NCBI GenBank assembly: GCA_900128565.1
Contig: LT636064.1
Span: 1-18,408 of the forward strand
Length of the DNA: 18,408 bases
Source of the DNA: Stramenopiles sp. TOSAG23-6
Lineage: Eukaryota; Sar
Reading direction: 5' to 3'
Shown here piece by piece: positions 8,157-16,400 of the stretch (position 1 is its first letter; each line of letters opens with the position of its first letter). A program made the position numbers and the translations under genes. The notes under the pieces were generated by a model. That model worked only from the letters and a program-made list of their open reading frames with translations, had not been told where the DNA came from and did not search any database.

Positions 8157-11100
8157 ATGAGTGTACGTGGTAAGAAATTCAATATTTCAACGATGGATAA
8201 CAATGAGACACGAAATGACAAAAAACAGGTTGTTGGCACTTTTAATCAACCACTTTTACTGCAAAACGCATTTCAAACCCATCATAGAATTCTCCAGCAA
8301 CAAAATAATGTGCATGAACATATACTGCAGCGCGAGATACATCTTCGAGAAAATGCAGTTAAGGAGTTAGAACTGTACAAACGTGAAGTTTGTAATGAGC
8401 AAAAAAGTAGAAGACTAAAGGATGCAAGAGAAATTAACAACTACAATAAAAATATAAAACAAGAAATCGATGATGCATGTTCTCTTACAAATATAAAGTA
8501 TGCAAATATGACGAGAAATCTTGAATCAGAAATCAAGACCCTACGCAAAAGATACTCGGAACTTGAAATGGAACGGAATGAAATGTTAATATCTTTTGAC
8601 TCCTTCGAGTCCACGTCCGAGTTTGAAAATCAGCATCTCCAATTAGAGAATGAATCTAGAATAACAAAAATTCAGGAAGACGCAGTTTTAGCATCTGAAA
8701 ATATGGTGGAAATGCAAATGAAATTTTACAGAGAGAAAATAAACAAAATCAAAGAGCAGAATCAAATTTTTTCTAGTGAAATGTCTAATAATAAGAATAA
8801 TCTTATAAAAATGGCTGAAAATAGAGCTCATCTAATTTACACATCCGAATTAGATATTGAACGTAGATTTTATACTCTAAATGCAGAAAATGCAAATAAA
8901 ATTTGGGATCTCTCAATGAAAAAACTGCTGATAGACCAAAAAGAAGCAATTATTGAAAGGGATAAGAAATTTGAAATGGAAATTTCAGCTCTAAAGCTTG
9001 AAGAATCATCAAAGATCGCTACATTTATCGAGGATGTTGTACAACCAGATCCGAAAACAAGTATCATTGATAACAGTACACTTTCATCAATGGAAAATAA
9101 ATATCAGTTACAGTTAAATACATGTGGAGTTGAAGTACATGCTTTGCATCTCAGAAATGAAAAATTGGTTGATGAATTGCACAATCAATCTGAGTTTCAT
9201 ATTAATGAAATGAAAAATATTCAGCATGAGCATACTGCCCATACGATGTTTACAATGAATGAAAAAGACAATCTTCACCATATGCAATTGGCAAATGCAG
9301 TAGAATTGCACAATTTATCAGAAGAACATGCACAAAAATCCATAATGAAACTCGAGAATGCTCTTGAAGCGCTTTCTTTGCGAGATTCCTTATTGAAGGA
9401 AACAAGAGAGGCACACTTGCTAGAATTAAAACTTCAAGCAGAGCGAATGCTGGGTATAAATAATCAACAGGATCATGTATTGCTTGAAAATTATGAGAAT
9501 ATTATTACCTGTTTGGAGGCTTCAATAGAAAATGATAACAAACCTCATCCTGAAATCGACATGTTGTATTCTATCAAAACTTCTATAGCTGAACACCGAC
9601 ACAAACATGAAAAAAGTCTAAAGGATCTGAAAACATCTTGGAGCAAAGATTCCAATGAAACAGATTTGAACGACATTATTGATAAACAAATTGAATCTCA
9701 TTTGAAACATATAGCAGGTTTAACCGAAACACGAAATGAAATAGAACAAAATATATCTAATGAATATGAAAATCAGAACAAAGCGAAGAAAATTGCAAGA
9801 CGCGAACATGAAAAGTATATTAATAAATTAAGAATTTCATTTTTAGATAAACACCAAAGTTTACATACAAAGATAGAGAATGAATGTATGGAATATAAGC
9901 AGGTGATAGAATCCCAGAACGAAGCTAATGAAGAGCACATGGAGAAATTAAAAGCAATATTTCAAAAGGAAGTAGATGACACGCAAAGTAAATTAGATGA
10001 AGGCATAAAACACATAGATATTAGAGAGAAAGATATACGCCAAGAACATAAACAACATCTAGCAGATATCCACTTAAATTATGAACAGATGATCGCTGAA
10101 CAAAGCATGGTACACGATGTTCACAAGAAAGAATTAGATAATGAAATTATTAAGTTAGAACAAAGTCATAGCCGAGAAATGAGGATGCATAATTTTCAAC
10201 AAGAAGAAGAGACGTCGTTGCAAAAAAACAGATTATTAGACGTAAATATGAATATGGAGAATAAGCTTATAGAGGAAATTGATCATTACAACCATCTTTT
10301 AGACAGCCACAAACTAGAACACGAAAGAGCTATAAATCAGCAGAAAGCAGTGTATATTGGCGAAACACAAGACGCGAACCAAACTATACTAAATCATGAA
10401 CAAAGTATTAATCGTTTAAGAAATGAATTATATAGAGAAAATAAAGATTTGAACGATGAGTTTGTAGAGCACCAAAACAGCCATAAAAATAATATTAAAA
10501 CTCTGCATCTCAAACACGGACAAGAAATTAATAGTTTACGAAGAATTCTCAATTCAAAAAGTGATGAAGAATATGCCGCGATGGATGCAAGATATCACCA
10601 TTATAAACAAGAAACAGATATGGCTACTTTAAAGCTAGAAAAAGATATCCGTGAGTTACGAATTAATTCTGAGAAGAAAACTCAAGAAATGTGCACACTC
10701 GAAATCGAACATTGCAATATGAGAGATCTTGCCCGAATGAAACATGAAAAGTCAATGGAAAAATATAAAGTAGAATGCGATAATGATATGGAAAGTTGTC
10801 GCATCCGACATGACATGGAAGTTTCTGAGTTACGTTATATGTTATTAGATGAAAACAAGGTTGCAGTCTCTCACATGCAAAATTTGAAGAATGGTATAGA
10901 ATCTCAACAGATCCAACATGAACAACATATAGCACACTTACGCAATATGTTCACCGAAGAAAATAAAATGTCACATGATACTGTACTTATGGAATCTAAA
11001 TCAAATATAAAAATATATGAAAATCGGATTTTAGGCCTTGAAAATCGTTTCGAAAACCTTGAAAAAACAATCGAAGATATAAAGTTTGTTTCGAATGAAG

Positions 11101-14100
11101 AAAATGAGGCTAAAATACTCACATCTGTTGAACTATGTGAGGCAAATATGAGAGATCATAATACTCGTACTTTAGAAATTAATAATTTGAGACATGAAGA
11201 GAATATTGCACTACTACGGAGCAAATGGGTAGAATGTGGTCAAAATGAAATTGAAGAAGCATTAGACGCACACGAAAAGAACTCTAAAGAATCACATGAT
11301 CGTAATATACGATTAATTGAATTGCAACATGAACAAGCATTAGCATATTCTAAGCTCAGATTACTAGAGCAAAATGACGAAAATGCCAGCTTGAAAAGGT
11401 ATATAAAGTTAACCGAAGTAAATTCAAAGAATAAACATGATGAACAACGTGAACATCACGTAAAATACAAAAAATATGCAGAGGAAAAGTTACAAAAAGC
11501 TATGCATGTTGAGAAGAGTGCAAACGATTATGCAATACAATGTCTAAAAGAAAATCATCAAGAACATCTAGATAAATCACTGAGAAACGCGGAAGAAAAT
11601 CTACAACAAAATCACACAGCAGCACTAGAAAAGCACATCGGTGATATACAACAAGAACATGATGCTGAGTGTGGTATAATGAATATGAAAATGAAAGAAG
11701 CAGCTCTTAATTTACAAAATACGCTAGATATTCATGATGAACACCTCAAAGAAATAAATTTAGGACACGCTAAAGCGTTAGAATCAACTGAAAAAATACT
11801 TGAAGCAAGAACTGCTGAAAACGAAAAATTATTTAAGATGGAGAAACAAGCAATTTTAATGGAAAATGAAATTGCGATGAAAAGATATTTGAAAGAACAT
11901 GAAACCCGAAATAATGACGTCGCGTCTGAGAATCAGTATGAACTAAATCATCTTAAAAGTAAATCAGATGTGGAGTATTCAGCATATAAAAAACATATCA
12001 CAGGTAAAGATAATCTTATCAGCAAGTTAGAAAATATTTTGCAGGAACAAGCGGATGAGCATAAAATGTCAAAATGTCATCAAGATGAGCTAGTAGATAG
12101 ACATAATTTGATGCAGATGAAGTATTCAGAATGTGAAGACTATGTCAAAAATTTACAGGGAAAGTTAGAGAAAAGCAAAACTTCATTTTCAGTTGCAAAA
12201 ATTCATCATCAAAATCAGATGAATGAAAGCCTCCGATCCGAAGAGTATGCAAATAAAGTTTCTGTAATAGAGGCAACATTGGCAGAACAATCCAAAAAGC
12301 AATACCTAGGACATCTTATGGAGTTCGAAGAAAATCTTTCAAATTTCCATGCTCAGCAATTGAATGCACAAAATATTGAGCACCAGGAAAATATTGCTCA
12401 GCTAAAAGCCAATTGGTCTTATAATGATGGATCGGCAAAATATATTGAAGAGGTGTTAAATTCCCAAAATATTCAACATGAGGAATTAATGGAAGGTCAG
12501 TTACATCAACATAAATATAAGCTGAAGTTGCAAGAAAGAAAACATAAAGATTCGATTCAAACGCAGTACAAATTTTATGAAAATATAATATCGAAATTGA
12601 GAAATGAAATGTCGAGGGAGAGTATTGCTATAAGCAATGAAGAATTTAAATATGAAATGAAGGAAGCAAATCTTGTCCGTAGATTGAAAAATGATGCAAA
12701 ACGTGAATTACATGAGCATATTGAAACTCATGTAGCGCAACATCAAGAGGGTTTAGAAGCTCTTCGAGACCACCATGACGACACACTTAGTTCCCATAAA
12801 GATCACGCAATGTCCATGTTGAAGGACGCCCTCAAAGAAGCAGACGATGATATGCAGCATGTTGTCAAAATGCACAAAACATTCACAGAGAATAAACTTA
12901 AATTTAATGACGCAAAGTGGGAAAAACGAGAACAAGCACTGATAGAAAGTTACGAATCAAAAATTAGAACTAAGGCCCAAGATCGCAATCCGACTGAATA
13001 TAAAATTACCATGGAAAATGAAAACTCCACTTCTTCGGAGAAGAATTTGATGGCCAAAGATGTTTTACGAGTATGTGAAGATGTGAGAGATAACTTACAA
13101 TTAAAGTTATCGGAGTTGGCGAGAAAAATTTCTTTGGAATCAGTTGATAGTAACAACTCTGATGGATTAAATTTATGTCATAAATTAAATTTTATGTGGG
13201 AAAAACAATTGAAATCTCTGGACGCTGCGAAGGGACTTCATGAAAGGTATATGCACAATACATCAATTCCTATCATATCATCTACTGTGGTTAGTAAAGC
13301 AAAGAGTAATTGGATCAAACAAGATGCAGTTGATCGGTATAAAGTGATACCAAAACTACCAGGGGGATTGAAAAAGTTATGTACACTTCGTTGGCCAAGT
13401 CAAGACGCAACTAAGGAGCATCAAAATCTTACACGTGAATTTTCATGTGCGCTCGATTCGTGCATTAAAATTTCTCATAACATTTACCAATACTCAACAA
13501 CTCTAAAAGCGTTGCTTCGAAATGTTGAAGAAGTTCATAACTTTTTAGTAGCAATGTACGCATCTCAGAACGGGGTTCTTCTCTGCTTAACTACGAATAT
13601 ACGTACAATGAAAGCAGAAGATTTACTCAGTGACCAAAATACATTATCTTACAAACTAGATAAAGCCCGAGCAGAAATAAAAGAAATTCAACTGAATGCA
13701 TTATCGGATAACAAAAAGCAAGAATATGAATACAGAGATTTATTAAATACTGAAACATTGAATCATAAATATGAGATTCAACAATTAAGGGACTTAACAT
13801 CGAAACAGGAGCATGAGATTATCACACAGCGAAAGGAATACGAAGAGTTGCAAAATACTAGTCGCAGTCGTCGTAGACGGCGAAAGAAAAACAATCAAAA
13901 GAGGGTAATGTCGGAAAATAGCGTCGATGATAAAAATTTGATTTTGTTGGAAAATGAATGGGCAAGTATCCAAGAATCTGAAGCTAGAGAACATGACATT
14001 GAAAAAACAAAAAATGCTTTATTAAAAGAAGAATTAATATACCATAATAAAAAGGCTGAAGAAACGCAGTCTCATTTACAAGAAGAAAAGATTTCAAAAG

Positions 14101-16163
14101 AATCTTTTGAGTCAAATTTAGAAAAAGAGATAGATGCATTAAAATTAACTTTTAGAAAGGAGGCACAAGAATCACAGAGGCATGCTATAGACGAACATAC
14201 TAAAATGATGAAAGCAGAACATGACATTTTGAAAAATGAGATCCAGCTTCGTCATCAAAAAGATGTTACCAATTTGCAAGAAATTTTATCACGCGAACAC
14301 AGTGAAGCAATGCGTAAAACTGAAAAAGCAAATAAGAACTATACTGAAAAACTTCAAATTGAACAAGAAAAACACAAAAAGCAGATTGCTTCTCTACAAG
14401 AAATAGCGACACAACAAAAACGCAATGCTGTTGCAGAAGCTCGTGATCATATGCAAAAACTTAAGTTGCATGAAGAAAATGAGTTTATAGCTCTACAAGA
14501 TATGAAGTTAATACATGAGGAACACATTACAAATATCAAAGAGAGTATTGTGGAAGAAGGCCAAAACAAGCTTGTGGATGAAATGAATCATTATTCAACA
14601 GAATTACGCCATTTTCAACAAAAACAAGAACTTGCAAACTTGAAGAAAACACTCGGTCAAGAAACTCAGATTCAGTTATTGGAGGAACAATATCTTCAAA
14701 CTGAATCAATGACAAGCTTAAAACATGCACAGGATATTGCTATTATAAAAAAGAAATATGCCGAAGAAAATGAAGATTTTGTTGCTCTCAATAATTCCAT
14801 GAGATCTCAAAATACCCACGAAATGAAATTATTTGAAAAACATAACGAACAATTGCAGAATAAGGAGAATGAATTTGAAATGATGCACCAAGAAATTATT
14901 GGAAAGCAAAATATAAAACATGTGAAAGATATGCTCAATTTGAGAAAAGAGTTAACAGAAGAGCACATGGATGCTCACCAAGAATGTTATATGATGAAGT
15001 TGCAACTTTTGAAAAATAAAGCACTTTTACGCAATGATAAAGAAGACATTTTTCATTTGCGAGCTTCATTATTGAAAGAAACAGAAGAAGCAGCGGCAAA
15101 AGAGCACAAATTTCAGGTGCACCTTCGTCTACATGAGACTGAAATGATAAAATTAGGCTATTTATTGGAAAACACAGAATCGCATAAATCAGAAACTTAT
15201 TTACATCTACAAGAAATAAATACAAATTTAGAAGCTGCACAGCTTGATGAAGAAGAGACAATCAGAACTTTAAAAAAACGTTTGGTCGACGAGAGTCAAA
15301 ATTCGGCGCGAAATGAGTATTCAGCCGAGATGTGTAATTTAAAATTAAAGACAGAAATACTAAAGATGCAAGATGCTTCAAAAGATGTAGTTAATGATAC
15401 AACTAGTCTGCTAGCAGTAGAAGTGCAATGTGAGAAAGATAAACTACGCGAAGTCGAATTATTACGCGTAAAACACGAACATGTTTTAGCCGATATAAGT
15501 GAGAAATTGATTACGGACATTAGCTTATCACACAACTCGGAGCTCAAAGAACAGCAAGAAAAACACACTTTGGCGATGAAAGCACAGGGTTTGAATTATG
15601 AAAAAGAAATTACTGAAGCGGAAGAAAAAGAGAGAAAAAATCAAATACACGCTTTAGAAACAGAAAAAATGAAGTATAAATATGCTTTAGAACAGCAAAA
15701 ATTACAATATGATCAAGAAATTGAACAATTGAGGTTGACAACTAAAATTGAAAGTGAATCAGCCCAGAAGCTAGCATTAGATCAACAAAGGCGCAAGTTC
15801 GAGAGAGAGTTTTTAAATATGGAAAATCAAATGTCATCAGTGAATGATGATGCATATGAAAAGGCTGTGATTTGGGAGAAGAAATGTAAAAGACAAGCTC
15901 AGGATTTGAAAATAATGCGGCTTAGACTTGATGAGGATACCAAAATACAGAAAGATTCTCTTGAATCTGAACAGCAAAAATGCAAACGTGTGATTCGGCA
16001 CACAAATGCAGGTTTATCGGCAACAATACTGAAAGTTAAAGAGTGCGGGAAACTTGTAATTTCTGAAAATACTGGTTCAAAACGTAAAGATGCTGTTCAT
16101 GAATTAGAACTTATTCTCGATGCACTGAAATCACATGTTACTTCTTTAGATAACATTGAATGA
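8157..16163 (+). CDS. Giant (2668-residue) histidine-rich coiled-coil protein, long paralog of the divergent tail-anchored gene
   Basis: I chose the ATG at 8157 (A at -3) because the frame has a TAA at 8094-8096 and no earlier ATG between. The frame then runs 8 kb without a stop to TGA, with no intron needed. Order: short Ser/Asn-rich N-terminus, NAFQTHHRIL motif (37-46), a coiled-coil arm of about 1500 residues with diverged HExxIxxLR repeats, HDDTLS (1540-1545) and KEADDD (1560-1565), then the conserved non-coiled domain: RDNL, WEK (1681-1683), KAKSNW (ends 1719), CTLRW, EFSCALDSC (from 1761), ISHNIYQYS. An Arg/Lys-rich patch at 1902-1916 (SRSRRRRRKKNNQKR) resembles a nuclear or acidic-partner binding signal. 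A second arm of about 750 residues follows. The C-terminus is soluble, with no membrane segment. Similar composition is seen in myosin tails and golgins, but no motor, GRIP or known domain is visible. A structural filament or tether role is inference. Confidence 0.85.
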   Translation: MSVRGKKFNISTMDNNETRNDKKQVVGTFNQPLLLQNAFQTHHRILQQQNNVHEHILQREIHLRENAVKELELYKREVCNEQKSRRLKDAREINNYNKNIKQEIDDACSLTNIKYANMTRNLESEIKTLRKRYSELEMERNEMLISFDSFESTSEFENQHLQLENESRITKIQEDAVLASENMVEMQMKFYREKINKIKEQNQIFSSEMSNNKNNLIKMAENRAHLIYTSELDIERRFYTLNAENANKIWDLSMKKLLIDQKEAIIERDKKFEMEISALKLEESSKIATFIEDVVQPDPKTSIIDNSTLSSMENKYQLQLNTCGVEVHALHLRNEKLVDELHNQSEFHINEMKNIQHEHTAHTMFTMNEKDNLHHMQLANAVELHNLSEEHAQKSIMKLENALEALSLRDSLLKETREAHLLELKLQAERMLGINNQQDHVLLENYENIITCLEASIENDNKPHPEIDMLYSIKTSIAEHRHKHEKSLKDLKTSWSKDSNETDLNDIIDKQIESHLKHIAGLTETRNEIEQNISNEYENQNKAKKIARREHEKYINKLRISFLDKHQSLHTKIENECMEYKQVIESQNEANEEHMEKLKAIFQKEVDDTQSKLDEGIKHIDIREKDIRQEHKQHLADIHLNYEQMIAEQSMVHDVHKKELDNEIIKLEQSHSREMRMHNFQQEEETSLQKNRLLDVNMNMENKLIEEIDHYNHLLDSHKLEHERAINQQKAVYIGETQDANQTILNHEQSINRLRNELYRENKDLNDEFVEHQNSHKNNIKTLHLKHGQEINSLRRILNSKSDEEYAAMDARYHHYKQETDMATLKLEKDIRELRINSEKKTQEMCTLEIEHCNMRDLARMKHEKSMEKYKVECDNDMESCRIRHDMEVSELRYMLLDENKVAVSHMQNLKNGIESQQIQHEQHIAHLRNMFTEENKMSHDTVLMESKSNIKIYENRILGLENRFENLEKTIEDIKFVSNEENEAKILTSVELCEANMRDHNTRTLEINNLRHEENIALLRSKWVECGQNEIEEALDAHEKNSKESHDRNIRLIELQHEQALAYSKLRLLEQNDENASLKRYIKLTEVNSKNKHDEQREHHVKYKKYAEEKLQKAMHVEKSANDYAIQCLKENHQEHLDKSLRNAEENLQQNHTAALEKHIGDIQQEHDAECGIMNMKMKEAALNLQNTLDIHDEHLKEINLGHAKALESTEKILEARTAENEKLFKMEKQAILMENEIAMKRYLKEHETRNNDVASENQYELNHLKSKSDVEYSAYKKHITGKDNLISKLENILQEQADEHKMSKCHQDELVDRHNLMQMKYSECEDYVKNLQGKLEKSKTSFSVAKIHHQNQMNESLRSEEYANKVSVIEATLAEQSKKQYLGHLMEFEENLSNFHAQQLNAQNIEHQENIAQLKANWSYNDGSAKYIEEVLNSQNIQHEELMEGQLHQHKYKLKLQERKHKDSIQTQYKFYENIISKLRNEMSRESIAISNEEFKYEMKEANLVRRLKNDAKRELHEHIETHVAQHQEGLEALRDHHDDTLSSHKDHAMSMLKDALKEADDDMQHVVKMHKTFTENKLKFNDAKWEKREQALIESYESKIRTKAQDRNPTEYKITMENENSTSSEKNLMAKDVLRVCEDVRDNLQLKLSELARKISLESVDSNNSDGLNLCHKLNFMWEKQLKSLDAAKGLHERYMHNTSIPIISSTVVSKAKSNWIKQDAVDRYKVIPKLPGGLKKLCTLRWPSQDATKEHQNLTREFSCALDSCIKISHNIYQYSTTLKALLRNVEEVHNFLVAMYASQNGVLLCLTTNIRTMKAEDLLSDQNTLSYKLDKARAEIKEIQLNALSDNKKQEYEYRDLLNTETLNHKYEIQQLRDLTSKQEHEIITQRKEYEELQNTSRSRRRRRKKNNQKRVMSENSVDDKNLILLENEWASIQESEAREHDIEKTKNALLKEELIYHNKKAEETQSHLQEEKISKESFESNLEKEIDALKLTFRKEAQESQRHAIDEHTKMMKAEHDILKNEIQLRHQKDVTNLQEILSREHSEAMRKTEKANKNYTEKLQIEQEKHKKQIASLQEIATQQKRNAVAEARDHMQKLKLHEENEFIALQDMKLIHEEHITNIKESIVEEGQNKLVDEMNHYSTELRHFQQKQELANLKKTLGQETQIQLLEEQYLQTESMTSLKHAQDIAIIKKKYAEENEDFVALNNSMRSQNTHEMKLFEKHNEQLQNKENEFEMMHQEIIGKQNIKHVKDMLNLRKELTEEHMDAHQECYMMKLQLLKNKALLRNDKEDIFHLRASLLKETEEAAAKEHKFQVHLRLHETEMIKLGYLLENTESHKSETYLHLQEINTNLEAAQLDEEETIRTLKKRLVDESQNSARNEYSAEMCNLKLKTEILKMQDASKDVVNDTTSLLAVEVQCEKDKLREVELLRVKHEHVLADISEKLITDISLSHNSELKEQQEKHTLAMKAQGLNYEKEITEAEEKERKNQIHALETEKMKYKYALEQQKLQYDQEIEQLRLTTKIESESAQKLALDQQRRKFEREFLNMENQMSSVNDDAYEKAVIWEKKCKRQAQDLKIMRLRLDEDTKIQKDSLESEQQKCKRVIRHTNAGLSATILKVKECGKLVISENTGSKRKDAVHELELILDALKSHVTSLDNIE

Positions 16164-16188
16164 TAAGTCATATAATGAAATTTATGAA

Positions 16189-16194
16189 AATAAA
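16189..16194 (+). terminator. AATAAA poly(A) signal of the giant coiled-coil gene
   Basis: AATAAA lies 26 bp after the TGA stop at 16161-16163, in AT-rich sequence. The signal is canonical for eukaryotic 3' ends, and no alternative is closer. Confidence 0.5.
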
Positions 16195-16235
16195 GAAAAC
16201 TAAATATTAAGAATTTTTAGTTGGATTTTAATTTT

Positions 16236-16400
16236 TTTATTCATTTATTTTTAAGCAAGCTTCCGAATACTAAATACAGGTGTTGCTCTTTTTATTCATT
16301 TATTTTTAAGCAAGCTTCCGAATACTAAATACAGGTGTTGCTCTTTTTATTCATTTATTTTTAAGCAAGCTTCCGAATACTAAATACAGGTGTTGCTCTT
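16236..16400. repeat. Perfect 55-bp tandem triplication spanning the HEAT gene's stop codon
   Basis: Three copies occupy 16236-16290, 16291-16345 and 16346-16400 and are identical base for base. The third copy holds the last 12 codons (RATPVFSIRKLA), the stop and the first bases of the 3'-UTR of the minus-strand HEAT gene. The other two copies lie downstream of the stop and repeat the same coding tail, stop and AATAAA signals without being translated. Perfect identity means recent slippage or duplication, or an assembly artefact. Confidence 0.95.
16346..16359 (-). terminator. Two AATAAA poly(A) signals just after the HEAT gene stop (triplicated)
   Basis: TTTATT at 16346-16351 and 16354-16359 reads AATAAA on the minus strand, starting within a few bases of the TAA at 16363-16361. 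Because they lie in the 55-bp repeat, each recurs at -55 and -110, giving six possible signals. Confidence 0.45.

Noticed and set aside
8157-16163. Myosin heavy chain, kinesin, SMC or giantin identity for the long coiled coil
   Set aside because: There is no motor, Walker A/B, hinge glycine pattern, GRIP domain or C-terminal anchor. Similar coiled-coil composition alone is not evidence of homology.
16236-16400. CRISPR-like array from the 55-bp repeats
   Set aside because: The repeats are adjacent with no spacers, include a eukaryotic gene's coding tail, and the setting is nuclear eukaryotic DNA.
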